In this document: in pieces, positions 12,728 to 24,730 of the stretch
Numbering within the stretch: the stretch's first letter is position 1
Layout of the letters: the number at the start of each line of letters is the position of its first letter
DNA from: Ichthyophthirius multifiliis
Lineage: Eukaryota; Ciliophora; Oligohymenophorea; Hymenostomatida
Assembly (NCBI RefSeq): GCF_000220395.1
Contig: NW_004087118.1
Location: forward strand, 7,410 to 43,560
DNA: 36,151 nucleotides
Direction: 5' to 3'
Position numbers and translations under genes: made by a program
Notes under the pieces: model-generated
The model's database searches: none
Told to the model about the DNA's origin: nothing
The model's input: only the letters and a program-made list of their open reading frames with translations

Positions 12728-13621
12728 TCAAAAATTCCTATAAAATCCTCTTCTTTTAGTTTTAATTTATTAAAAAACTTTATTTTTAACAATCTAAAAG
12801 TATTTAATTTATTTTTCTTCATTTTTAATATTTCCTTTTTTAATCCACCATTATGGATCAGAATTTAAGAATTATTCAAACTCTTATTTATAAGGAGAAA
12901 TAGTTAGCAAATTTATAATGAATTCATTATTTAATTTAAATTAAAGAAAATATTAAATGAACTATTTATAAAATTCAGATTTGTTTCCATAGACTTTTCT
13001 AATGACTTTTTTAAAACCTTTAAGTATATTTTTGTGATAGTTAGTATCATTTCTAAATTAAGTCTTTTTATTTTCATTACTTATATTTATATCTATCTAT
13101 TTTTTTTAGTTAGAACGTTTTTAATTAATTTCAATATTATTTTAGTATTAATTTTTGTCTTTATGAGATTCTTCTGTTTAGTTTTATTGTTAATCTGAAT
13201 ATATAAAACAATTCCTTTTTTAAGTATTAGAATTATTATTTATATCTTAACATTATTTAACATTCGATATTATTTCTATTTAATTTTATTTTTTGTTAGA
13301 ATAACAGAATCCAGAATTCATTTATTATTCTTCATTAAAATTATTTTTTATTTCTCTAAATTCTAATATCTGTTTTCCTGACTATCTATTGTTTACCATT
13401 TACATATTAGATTAACTATTAGTATAATTTTAATAATTTTACATATTTATTAAAAAAGATAAACTTTCTATTATTTATTACATTTATTAATAAAGGTTTT
13501 CTTGTATTTAGAAATATTCAAATTATTTTTATTACATTTAATATTGGTTGCTAATCATATTTTAGATTAAATTTTAATTATTTTAAACTATGTTTAAAAT
13601 GTATTGTTAATTAAATTCCAT
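12728..13621 (-). CDS. Gln/Asn-rich protein with conserved-looking C-terminal domain
   Basis: A single frame from ATG 13621 to TGA 12728-12730 encodes 297 residues with no intron. About the first 190 residues are low-complexity Gln, Asn and Ser, with many Gln from TAA/TAG. The last 100 or so change character: ILKGFKKVIRKVYGNKSEFY, then QFIQYFLQFKLNNEFI, then a tryptophan pair (SDPQWWIKKG), ending in KTKRRGFYRNF. This looks like a small folded helical domain behind a disordered tail, as in many ciliate regulatory proteins. I do not recognise the family. The exact ATG-to-TGA frame, the switch to a GC-richer folded region and the flanking deserts support a real gene. Confidence 0.75.
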
Positions 13622-15934
13622 TTTTTATTTAGTATTATAAATAATTGTTCTTAATATATAATAAATATATAAAAATATTTAAAAATTCAATATTTATTTT
13701 ATGTAAAATAGAAATTTCTAACATATTTAAGAAAAAGTAAAAAATTATAAAAAAAATATATCATAAAATAAATTAAGATTAATTAAAATAATATTTAATA
13801 AAAATAATTATATTTTTAATTAGGTTTAAAAATTTTAATAAAAATTTAAAAAAACTTATTAATACTTTTGAAAATTATTATTAATAAAAATATTATTCAA
13901 GCAGAATAAAACATATTTTAAAAACACATATTTGATGAAACTTCAATATATTTAAAATTTTATAATAATACAAAAAAAAATAAAAAAATACTAAATTAAA
14001 TAAAAATTATTATAATAAAAATAAAAATAGTTATTAATTAAAGAATTTATAAAAATATATATAAATAATACAAATGATATCTATTATTTTTTGTTAAATA
14101 ATAAAATAAATTTTTTTACATTTTTTGATTATAAATTTAAAATTATAATTTTTTTATAAATATATAATTTAAATTTATAAAAATTTTTTAATAAATAATT
14201 TTCATCTTAATATTATATTATAAATAAAATTTTTTATTTTATATTAAATTAATTATTTTAAATATATTCATAAAAAAAATAATTTTAATATTTATGTATA
14301 TGATTAAAAGTAAAATATTTTTATTTTCATATTTTAATATTAATTAATGCAGTTAAAGTTATTATGTATATTTAATTTATATATTAAAAATAAAATAGAT
14401 ATATATATTTTATTTTTAGTTAAATAAAAGTATTAAAATATTATTATATATAATATTTTTCTATATTAATTGTTACCTTATATTGTTATAAGAAATATCT
14501 TTAAATAAATTATATTTTTTTTATAAATAAATATAATATTAAAATATGTTATATATAATATTATCATATTAATATTTAATATTATAAATAATAATTATTT
14601 TAAAAAACAAATATTATTTTTAATAAATATATACTAATATTTATTTATTTTTACATAATTTTTATTTATAATAATAATATTTATAATTTATTTAAATGTA
14701 TAAAATATTATTAATTGTATAATTATTTTAAAAATAAATGATGGAATATTATTATAAATTATATAAAAAATATTATTTTGTTTTAATATCTTTTATAAAA
14801 ATGCTTTTATGTTTAATAATTTCGTAAAAATTTATATATTTAATAAATATATTAATAAATATAAAATTATATATCGTTTTAAAAAAATATAAAAATATTA
14901 TTTTATATTATAAATAATAAAAAAGAAATTTATTAATAATAAATAAATATTTTTTATTTTTAATAAACTAATTTAATATTTTTGTTTCTTTAAATTAATA
15001 TAATAAATAATAAAAAATTACAAACTAATTTATTTTTAAAATAAATAAATAAATAAATATATATTATATATATATTTTTTTTTAATATTTATTTCTTTTA
15101 TACTGATTTTATTCATAAATAAATATTTTTACTAACTTTTTTTTATTTTTATTTATTATTTTTTAATTAATGAAATATTTACATTATTAAATACTCTATT
15201 TAATTAAATAACTCATTTTTATGTAAAAATATATTATTTATTATATTTCTAAATTTTTTAAATAATCATTTTAATTTTTGAATTAATTTAAATATATTAG
15301 TAATTTATTGTATTTTAGTCTTTATCTTTTTTTTTATTTTAATTATAATTATGTATAAATTATTTATTTTTATTATGACAATTTATCAAAATAATTTAAA
15401 TTTATAATATATATTATATGTTATATATTTATTAAAACTTTATCAATTTTATTTTATAAAAATATATATATTTTTTTTTAAAATAACAAAAAAATATATT
15501 ATAAATATTTTTTTTTTTTAATAAAATTTAAATTTTAATAATAAAAAAAAGTTTTATATTTTAATAATATTTTTCTTTTATTACATATAATTGTAAACAA
15601 ATATACAAAAATTATTAATGAAATATTATGATATAGATTTAATTTAAATTATATTAAATTATAAATATTATAGTTCATAATTTTATTTTAAAAATTATTT
15701 AATTATATTTTTTTAACAAATTTTATATAAATATATATAAAAAAAATATATTAAATTTTATTTTAAAAAATGAAATATTTTAAAAAATATTTTTATTAAA
15801 AATAAGTTTGTTTAATAATAATATATACCATTTTAATAAATACATATATATATTTATATATATAATTTTTATATTTATTTATTTTTTCAAACTAACAATC
15901 TATTTATAATCATATTTCTTTCATAATTAAAATT

Positions 15935-16075
15935 ATTATATATTAATTTAATGTAAATCAGATTATATACCATAATTCTTTTATATCAGAGGGGCATTTA
16001 TATCATATTCGTTATTTTGATATTTCTTAGGTGTAATAAAGATATTGTTTTATTAAAAAATTTTTTTTATTCATC
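15935..16075. other. Small GC-raised island in the desert
   Basis: About 140 bp with several G and C clusters (for example the GAGGGGC at 15990-15996) stand out from the desert. On the minus strand a TGA-bounded frame reads ITPKKYQNNEYDINAPLIQK, which has normal amino-acid diversity. On the plus strand a hydrophobic frame starts at ATG 15951. Neither has a partner exon or recognisable family. It could be a lone exon, a decayed exon or a small RNA. Confidence 0.3.
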
Positions 16076-17106
16076 ATTATTATAATTATATATAGTTTAA
16101 GTTTATTTTTTAGATTTCAAACTTTTTTTTTTTATTTAAGAATTTTAAAGCATTTTTTTTCAAATTTTTTGAATTTATTTTTTTACAATATTTAAAATAT
16201 TATTTTTATAAAAAAAATTTAATTATTTTTTTTAATATATAAAAATTTAAATTTTTCAAAAAAAAAATACAATTCAAGAACAAATATTAAAAAAAAGAAA
16301 TAGAAAATTTTTTAAAACTAAATTTTTAAATATAAGAAATATTCTATTGTAATATTATTGTTAAATTTATATTTTAAACTTTATAAAACAGTTTATAATT
16401 TTTATAATAAATATATAAAATAAAAAATTTAGTATAATAATATAAACAATAAACATAACTGTATTTTTAATGTTCAAAAATTCGAAAATAATTATAATTT
16501 TTTTTAAATAGATATTAATTTTAAGATTTATAAATAATATTTTTGGTTTAAATTAACTTAAAATTATTTATAAAAAAATTATATCAAATTTTATTAATAA
16601 AAAAATAATATATATTTATAAAGTTTCTATTTTATAATATATAATTTCATTTTTAATTATAATTTTGGGAAGTAAATAAAATTATAAAAATTAATTAAAT
16701 TTTTTTATATAATATAAAATAAAAATCTATCTAAATTAATTAAATAAAATATTCCTTTAGAAATCTTAATATTTTTATTTATATCAGTTATTTAAAAAAT
16801 ATTTAAATATTTTTTTTATTATTATTAATAATATGATATTTTTACAATATATCTATAATTTATTTACTTAAATCTAACAAAAAACAAAATATAAATGTCA
16901 AATATATTTCAATATCTTCTTTAAATAATAATTTTTATTATTATTATTAATAAATTTATAATCTTTAATTTAAGAATTTATATTTAAAATATTCAATTAC
17001 TTTTCATATAAAAAACAAAAAATTATATATCCAAACTAATAGAAAAATATTAATCAAAACAAAAGAGAAAAAAAATAAAAATAAAAATAAAAATAAAACG
17101 AAAAAG

Positions 17107-17164
17107 AAAAAATAAATATAAATATAAATATAAATATAAATATAAATATAAATATAAATATAAA
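17107..17164. repeat. Hexamer repeat (AATATA)n
   Basis: About nine tandem copies of a six-base A/T unit. The long minus-strand frame across it (17050-17292) is repetitive Tyr-Leu/Ile-Phe and is an artefact of the repeat. Confidence 0.85.
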
Positions 17165-17284
17165 AAATAAAAAATATAAATATAAATATATTTTATTTTA
17201 TTTAATAGATATATATAATATATAAAAATAAAATAAAATAGAATATTATTAAAATAAAATTTATTTGAAAAAAATAAAAATATT

Positions 17285-18057
17285 ACAAACATTCTTTAAA
17301 AAATAGTGTAAACATCCTCCAATAAAATTTCATAAGCATAATCTACTAACAATAAAAAATTTATTTATATTAAGAATTATTAAAAAAACCATATTTAAAA
17401 TCAAATAATTTAAATTAAGCCAAACAATTACTATACAGATTAAAATATGCTATAAAGGCTTATGAATACATACAAACTAAACCAAAACTATATTGATTTT
17501 CAAACCATATAAGAAAAAGATGAATCAAATTTACAAGAAAGGAAGTTAGTCTTAGTGTTATATAAAATTGCTAAAATAAATATTAAAATTAAGAAAATCT
17601 TTTCATATTTTATTTAATTTACTCGGGATAAACATTAGAAAATCTTGAATTGATTTATTAAGATTAATATTAAAATTTAAATAAGAATATAGAAGATAAG
17701 AATTTTAAATATTTCAAAAATAAAACTGAGTTTTTAGTATAAAAAATTACACTAGTTAATGAATCCCTTTTTTTTTATTATAAAAAACTACTTCCAAAAT
17801 GTAGATAATTATTATTAATTAAATAAAAAAAAACAAAGGAATTATTATAACTTTTAAAATAAAAACTATATAACATTTTAGATGTTTACCTTATTTATAA
17901 TATATTAAAGATAGTGATAATAATTATATATATTATATATGAACTTATGATTATTTAAAAAATTTATAACTAATTTTAGAAATAAGAAACGTAAAAAAAA
18001 TATATATTAAATGAGGGAGGTAGGCTTTAAATATAAAAATATGTTATTAGTAAATGA
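17285..18057 (+). pseudogene. Relic of a helical protein gene, frameshifted
   Basis: On the + strand one frame reads QAKQLLYRLKYAIKAYEYIQ up to TGA 17494. The next frame then carries the coding signal (IDFQTIQEKDESNLQER), and from about 17535 the first frame resumes: EVSLSVIQNCQNKYQ, SGQTLENLELIYQDQYQ, TLVNESLFFYYKKLL. It stays open to TGA 18055-18057. In each segment G is concentrated in codon first positions, as in the real genes here. No GT lies in the stretch, so an intron cannot explain the switch. Two compensating single-base shifts, or decay, fit better. No start codon is found before 17440, so the 5' end is also lost or sits in an unseen exon. No family recognised. A minus-strand frame from ATG 17606 is open too but has weaker codon bias. 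Confidence 0.4.
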
Positions 18058-18303
18058 GTTATAAAGAATTTTATAATAAACTTACAATGTCTCATAAATT
18101 ATTATTGGCTTTATAACTTAGTTAAAAAAAACTATTGATTATTATTAAAAATTTATATATTATTAAAATTAATAATATTTTATTTTATGTTTTAATTAGA
18201 TTTTTATTTTCAATAATATTTAGTATATTATAATATTAATAAAATTTTTTAAATAAAATTAATTTTTGTTTAATTATTAAATATAAATTTAAAATTAAAT
18301 AAA

Positions 18304-18360
<57 letters not shown>

Positions 18361-18595
18361 TATATTATATATATAAAATATAAAAATGCGTTAAAATTAA
18401 AAAAATTATGAAATAAAAACAATAAAAGTAAATATTTACAACTATACAAACTATATTTTTATCAAATTTATGGAAAATAAACTAATATATATATAAATAT
18501 TTTAAAAAATAAATAAATATCTTAATAATAAATTAAAAAAAAAAATAATATTCATTAATTTTTACTTGTTCTTAATAAAATTAATTCACAAACTC
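18058..18595. other. AT-rich spacer
   Basis: Almost pure A/T with a long AT-dinucleotide tract at about 18310-18365. No supported gene. A short frame starting MSHKLLLALQLS at about 18090 degrades into low complexity and is not called. Confidence 0.6.
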
Positions 18596-18599
18596 AAAA

Positions 18600-19770
18600 A
18601 AAAACATCTCCCTAAACCAAAAAAAATGACCTTTAACATTCATCTGCTTTTTTGAAAACGAGAATACTAGAAAAGGAGCAAAAATGTTACCTCTAGAGTG
18701 TTTTAAATGTGATTCCCAGAATGTTTAAAATATGATCTCAAGTGTTTAAAATATAAAGGAAATTTCTAAAAAACGAATGCCTTAAATAAAAATCAAAATA
18801 GTCTTTTTTTATGTAAATAGTAACCTAAATATCCCTTTTTATCATATTTTGATGCTTTTAATAAGACTTTTTAGGGATATATTTACTGTATTTTTTGTGT
18901 TTTTTAAATTGATTTTTATGTATTTTTTTTTATTTTATTCTTATTTTTAATAGATGGCCTTTTGAAGTTTTAATTTTATGTAAAACTAGTTTAGATTAAT
19001 TTAATTGGATATTTACTGATTAGTATGAATGTGTGGAAAATTGCCCTTTAGGTGGAAGAATAATGTATATTAGAATTTCCTTCTTTATATTTTTTCGACG
19101 GACTAAGATTAAAAAAGTAAAAAATATAGTTAAAAATATAAAATAATTGAAAACTTAAAAGAATTTAAGTTCTGTGGAGTCGGTTTTTTTTCTAATTTTT
19201 GTTTTGTTTAAAAAAAAAAATACGAAAAAATTATTTTTTGTGATTTTTTATAAAAATAATTAATAAAAATATGAGAAAAAAAAAAGGACCTAAATATGAT
19301 ATATAAAATTAATTTTAATATGTAAAAATTAAGTATTTATTAGTGGGAAAAAAATAAATAGTTATTTTGTGCTTTACTTTGAAAAATTTAACATTGGTAG
19401 TGTTAAAATAATGCCTTTTTTTTAAGTAAAAATAAGAGTTTTTTTGTTTTAACGGAGTTTTAATTCTAGTTCTTTTTTTATTTTTTTAGATACTTTTTTA
19501 TACATAAAAATATAAATTTTTTTGTCATTTTTTAATGTGCTTTTAATTTGAATTTTTTTCATATTTTACATGAAAAAAAACTACTTTTATATTTTATTTT
19601 TTTTCCTTGTTTTTCTCATCTTTTTTTATATTTATACCTAAAAAACATAATCTTTTTAACTTTTAATTTCTCGTTTTTCCTTCCTGAATTTTTCTTTATT
19701 TTTACGACTTCAAAATAAATCTTCTTATTTGTTTTTGCTCATTTCTTTTTTTGTGTTTTATTCATTTTAA
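18600..19770. other. GC-raised, T-rich island without a clear gene
   Basis: For about 1.1 kb the GC content rises to exon-like levels, yet neither strand gives a convincing protein. The + strand is T-rich with many runs of T6 to T10 broken by G. On the minus strand long TGA-free frames read as Lys- or Phe-rich sequence with scattered UGA codons. A + strand frame, 18684-18965 (93 residues), begins LPLECFKC but turns into Phe-rich low complexity. Three loose copies of a TGTTTAAAATAT-like unit lie at about 18690-18760. Candidates are a long non-coding transcript, a much-decayed gene or element, or a UTR-rich locus. I cannot tell which. Confidence 0.35.
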
Positions 19771-20397
19771 ATAATTATTTTAAAGACATATATAAATTTA
19801 AACTCTCATTCTATTAATTTTTTAATAAAAAATGTCCTAAATATTAATACTTACATTTACATAAGATTAAATAAATATCCTAGTCTATATACTAACTTTA
19901 AATACTTCCTTTTTGTTCTATTATTAAATAAAATCATCTTATATAATTTTAATTTAAAAAATCATATATACTTTTTTTCTTATATTAATGTTCGTTTTTT
20001 AAGAATTAATAACTAAACTCAATCAAACAATTATTCAATATTAATTATTTTACTAATTTTGTATTAAATTATTTATATACATTTACATTTGTTTTTTTTA
20101 TAAAAAGCCTATTAATTATTACCAAAAGGGAAAAATACTTTAAAAAAAAAAAAAAAAATTTGATTTTAATTTAATTAAAAAATCTCATATACAAATCATA
20201 GAAAAAAAAAAAAAACTTATTTATATATAAAAAAATAAAATATGAATAAAGATTAATTATATACATAAATATAATAAATTCTAAATGAAAATCTTGGATA
20301 AAAAATAAACTAAATATATCAAAAAAATACATAAATATCCACTTAAATAACTAATTATACAGCTTAATTAAATATTTTATAATAAAAAGCAGAATTA
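19771..20397. other. AT-rich spacer upstream of the repeat protein
   Basis: About 600 bp of A/T-rich DNA that should contain the promoter of the gene starting at 20398. Runs of A (20141-20158 and 20200-20215) are present; no specific element is recognisable. Confidence 0.55.
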
Positions 20398-22069
20398 ATG
20401 ATAGAACCAGTTGAAAATTAACATATTAAATCAAATACGAATTTAATAGAGAGCTTATTTTATCACCCATTAGTAGTAGAAAAATTAAAAACAGAGGAAA
20501 AGCCTAATTCTACTTTAAATTAATAAGTTAATACAACCACAAATGTATAATTAGTAAATAACTCAATAATGAATTCTAATACAAAAATTAATAAATTAAT
20601 TTCAAATTTAAATAATAATGATTTAAATTAAATTACAAATAAAAAGTCTAATGTTAAAGAATAAAAATAAGAAAATCAATAAAAAATAGATTAAAAATAA
20701 GAAAGTTAATAAAAAATAGATTAAAAATAAGAAAATTAATAAAAACTAGATTAAAAATAAGAAATTTAATAAAAAATAGATTAAAAATAAGAAATTTAAT
20801 AAAAAATAGATTAAAAAAATAGAAAAAATAGTATACTTAAAAAAAATGAAGTATAAAAAAGAGGAAAATCTACTGGAATAAAATAAAGTGAATAAAAATC
20901 TATTTAAAATTTGGAAAAATCATAACTTGTAGAATATAAAAAACCTGAAAGAACTTCTAATATATAAAAAATTAAAAATTAGTAATAAAATAACTAAAAT
21001 AAAAGACAATCATTAGATAAATTTAATTAAAAAATAGATGAAAAGAATATTATTAATAAAAAAAATGAAGGAAATAATATGTTTTAACATAAAAATCCAG
21101 ATATTATTAAACAAGAAAATATTAAAAAAAAAGAAAATGAAAAAAATCAAGAATTAAATAAACATAAAGAAGAAATTAAAAAAAATAAAGAAGAAAAAAA
21201 AAAAAATGATGAAAATCAAAAAAATGAAAAAGAAGATGAATAAAAATAATAAGTTTATGAAAACTAAAAAGAAAAAAATGAATAATAATTAGATAGTGAG
21301 AAATTAAAAGATTTATTAAATAAATATTTAGTAGGTGAGATAGATATATAAGAAATATAAACTTTTTGCTTATAAAACTTATAATTTAATGAATAATTAG
21401 GAGATTTAATTGTATATTAATAGGCAAATATATAAAAGCAAATCACAGAATTTTATAACAAAAACAACTTATCAATAGTAATATATATAAATATATTTAT
21501 ATATATATTGTTTTTATATTTATAAGGATAAGTTATAAAAATTTTCTTTTTCTTAAAACACTTTAGAAGGTTTATAATTAATAGAAATAAATTTTATATA
21601 AGAATTATTATCCAAAGATAAATTCGAAGATTAAATATTGCATATATTTTAATTAATATTTCTATTAACAACTCCTAAAGATTTTTATCAAAAATACAAC
21701 TCTGTAGAAAACATCCAAAAAGAAAATATTATTAGGGATTATTTAAATGAAAACTACAATATTTTTTCTCAAAATATTATTGATTTACAGAATAATATTT
21801 CATAAATTGATAATAATATAGAACTAAAATTACTTATTAGTAAGGTTTTTGTAAATTATTCTTATGTAATTGACTAAAATTTTTTCTTTTAAATTGATGC
21901 TTTATGTGCAGTTATTGCTCCTGCCCTTTTTGAATGTTTAATATACTTAGGAATTAAAGAAATGGATAATAATAAAGAAAATATTTTATAATTTAATGAT
22001 TAAAAATATTAATTATTTAAATCAAAAATAAATTCACTTAACTAAATAATTTTATAGATATTAGATTGA
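20398..22069 (+). CDS. Repeat-bearing Gln/Lys-rich protein with TBC-like C-terminus
   Basis: ATG 20398 to TGA 22067-22069, with one intron, 21478-21526 (GTAATA...ATAAG, 49 bp); the 1080 and 543 nt exons join in phase into 540 residues. Residues about 89-138 are five tandem decapeptides of the QKQENQQKID type. A Lys/Asn/Glu-rich, probably disordered stretch follows to about residue 320. The C-terminal 180 residues are helical and end in SYVIDQNFFFQIDALCAVIA. This resembles the YWQGLDSLCAPFL segment of TBCK-type TBC (Rab GAP) domains, preceded by an IIDLQNN segment where the catalytic IxxDxxR would be. The arginine finger is absent and the protein stops just after this point, so GAP activity is unlikely. 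The TBC link is tentative. The gene converges on the transporter gene; the stops are 187 bp apart. Confidence 0.75.
20662..20811 (+). repeat. Five 30-bp tandem repeats within coding sequence
   Basis: Five back-to-back copies of a 30-bp unit starting TAAAAATAAG encode five decapeptides of the form QKQExQQKxD. Copies differ by one to three bases, mostly in one codon (AAT, AGT, ATT). The unit length is a multiple of three, so copy-number change would keep the frame. Confidence 0.95.
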
Positions 22070-22090
22070 TATAAAAAATAAAAAAAATAC

Positions 22091-22094
<4 letters not shown>

Positions 22095-22164
<70 letters not shown>
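22095..22164. repeat. AT-dinucleotide tract between convergent genes
   Basis: A long run of AT repeats with a single C interruption, in the 187-bp gap between the two convergent stop codons. It may serve as the shared 3' flank and terminator region; that is inference from position only. Confidence 0.8.
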
Positions 22165-22256
22165 ATAAAATAAAATATAAAAAAACATTAAATAAGTTAT
22201 ATATAATAGTAAAAAAAAAAAAAAAGTCTATACATAATAATCAAAATTTTTATCTA

Positions 22257-23802
22257 TCATTTATAAAAAGTACTATAAATCCCAAAAACAACAAATGAAG
22301 CTTAAACAAAACAAAGGAAAAAATGAAAAACTTTCAATTCTAAACTAATATTTTGGAAATGTGTTAAATATACAATAATAGGAAATATGAAATTATTAGT
22401 AATACCTCCACAAGACCCTATAATACTCATAGTTTTGCTTAATTTCTATGACATTAAACTAAAGGAAAATACTACAGCACTAAATATATATCTAAGAAGA
22501 TATTTTTTTAGTAAACTAAACTATGAAAAATACATATTTTCATATTCAAAATTATCATATTTAGCCTAATTGAATACTTTTTCTTTATAAAAGCTAATAT
22601 TTTCAATAGTATTAACCATTTAAAAGAACTTCAATGGATAAGTTATAATAATTGAAAAACTATAAAATACCCTACAAATAATTCCAATTAAACTAAAAGA
22701 ACTAAGATTCATTAAAATTATATCTTATACATATTTTCCCAAAGATATCGAACAAACACAACCGAAAATGCAAAAAATCACAAAAACACAACTACATGCT
22801 CCATAAAATGCTTTTTTAAAATTCTATGGATCACTCATTCCTTATCTTAATTATAAAGAACTGCTTAGAATTTGGAAATTATAAACTGAAATTCCTATAT
22901 ATGGTCCTATATTTTCTATATTCCATATATTTCCAGTGTCTGGTTATATCCCTGTATTGTATAAATATTTTAAATTTTCATATAAAATCCCTAAAATAGC
23001 CACCGAAGATAAAAAAAGTCCCAAAAAGTTAAACTTTTGGAATCCCCAAACCTTATTAATAGTCGATAAAGGCAAAGATATACCATAAGCGATCATTCCT
23101 GCAATTAAATGAGCCTATTCTTGTGAGAAATAATTTGTTTAAGAATACTCAATAATCATAAGGCAAAAAAATTTCTAAAAAAATTACAAATAAGATAAAC
23201 AAGTCCCAAAAGAAGAAATAATACTCGACATTCTATATATATGTTATACTTTTAATCCGAGTACTTTCCCTACAGTATCCTATGCGGTCATTATGGGAAT
23301 TTTATTTTCATTTTTACCTAAATCAGCCTATACTAGTAGTATTAAATGAAGACTATACATAGTAGTCACTGCTACTATAAAAAAACATACAATTCCTAAT
23401 AAATAACCTACTTAATAAAACATATAGGGGATAAATAATAAACCAATATTAAAAAAATATTTAATAAAAATAAAAAAGAGCTAAATTAGTTTATTTTTTA
23501 AATATTTTCTTAATTCGAATTCGATCTTTTTAGACGCAAATTGTTATTATTTACTTTCATATTTTGGAGTTATGGGCTCAGCTTATCCTCATTTTCTTAA
23601 AAAGTACGGTTTGATGTTTTTTAATGGTTTAAATGGGGACATTATTAATTTTATGATAAAAAATCAGGAATATTATAGGATAATTATGTATCATCATTAA
23701 AAAAATTAAGCTTTAATTTTATTTTAAAGGAGAATTTAGAAGTGAGTCAAATGATTATTTTATTGTATTTTAGTATAATAATCTTTATGAAGTTAAATTC
23801 AT
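22257..23802 (-). CDS. Amino-acid transporter, AAAP family (Aa_trans)
   Basis: The minus-strand main exon (22257-23525) is one open frame encoding about 10-11 hydrophobic segments, as in SLC36/SLC38-type amino-acid/proton symporters. TM1 follows the family pattern (FIKYFFNIGLLFIPYMFYQV), and the mid-protein GPYIGISVYNFQILSSSLQ plus GMSDPQNFKKAFYGA matches the F-G-x-A-x-F-x-F-E-G / M-x-x-P-x-x-F region. Upstream, a polar cytosolic tail is readable: MNLTSQRLLYQNT from ATG 23802, then DDTQLSYNIPDFLSQNQQ. The two parts of the tail join only if one T is added to the T7 run (A7 at 23699-23705 on +). The tail then joins TM1 through a GT...AG intron, 23526-23554 (29 bp) or 23481-23554 (74 bp), or through a second one-base shift. 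This gives about 490-515 residues. An alternative start at about 23646 (MSPFKP) runs into TGA and is rejected. Predicted role: amino-acid transport across a vacuolar or plasma membrane. Confidence 0.85.
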
Positions 23803-24692
23803 TTATTTTTTAATTTTCTATTTTATTTAATTTTTTATAAATATTTGGTATTTTTTCTTATTTTATTTAAAAAAAAAAAAAACATAATATAATATATATA
23901 TTAATAATTTTTTTTAGAACATAATATATATTTTTTAAGAAAAGTAAAAATATATTCTATAAAAAAAAATATAAATAAATAATTAAATATATAAAATTTA
24001 TATATATATATATATATATTCTAAGTAATAAATTTAATGAAACAAAAACTTTTAAATATAAAAAAATAAAATAAAATAATTTAAATAAATAATATATATA
24101 TGAAAAAACTACTCAAAAAAATGAAAATATACACTAAAATAATATTTTATATTTAAATTTTTATAAATAGAATTATAAAATATGAACAAATGTAAAATAA
24201 AAGAGAGATAAATAGATATCTTATTTATTTATAAAAATATTTATTACTTGTTAAAATAAAATAAATATAAAAATAATATTATTAAAATTACAAACATAAG
24301 TTTATGAAATAAAAATTATAAATTAACTTTTTTTTTATAATATAAGTATAACAAAAATTTATGATAAATAAAAAAACAAATAGCGTAAATATATTTTAAA
24401 AAATTAACAAATAATATAAAAAAAAAGTAAGATAAATTTAATTTAAAAAAATATAATATTATTTAAAAATATAATATTTCATTAAAAATATAATATATAA
24501 ATAACAATTTAAAATTATAAACATTATTTAATAATTATTATATACTATTAACATAGATAAATATAAAAATAAAATAAAAAATATACAAATAAATAAAGTA
24601 ATATAAATATTATATATATATAATTTTAATTTTATAAATTGTTTGTAATTTTCATGTATATATATATATAAAAAAAATAAATAAATATATAT

Positions 24693-24730
<38 letters not shown>

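Larger units (their letters stand above)
13622..17284. other. Gene desert, about 3.7 kb
   Basis: The longest empty stretch in the window. It is nearly all A/T with no coding-like codon bias except the small island near 15.95-16.08 kb listed separately. No tRNA-like or rRNA-like segment is seen. It ends in a hexamer repeat at about 17.1 kb. Confidence 0.7.

Noticed and set aside
17050-17292. Minus-strand Tyr/Leu/Phe protein
   Set aside because: The frame only reflects an A/T hexamer repeat and has no balanced amino-acid content.
17494-17523. UGA read as Trp in the 17.3-18.1 kb relic
   Set aside because: All complete genes end at UGA, and the stretch between the two UGA codons has better codon bias in the neighbouring frame.
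22387-22569. Plus-strand 60-residue frame
   Set aside because: It lies antisense within the amino-acid transporter, whose membrane segments and family motifs are on the minus strand.
23555-23648. In-frame UGA recoding (Trp, Cys or Sec) near the transporter N-terminus
   Set aside because: The UGA appears only if translation starts at the ATG near 23646. The polar tail in another frame, from ATG 23802, is a better N-terminus and has no stop.
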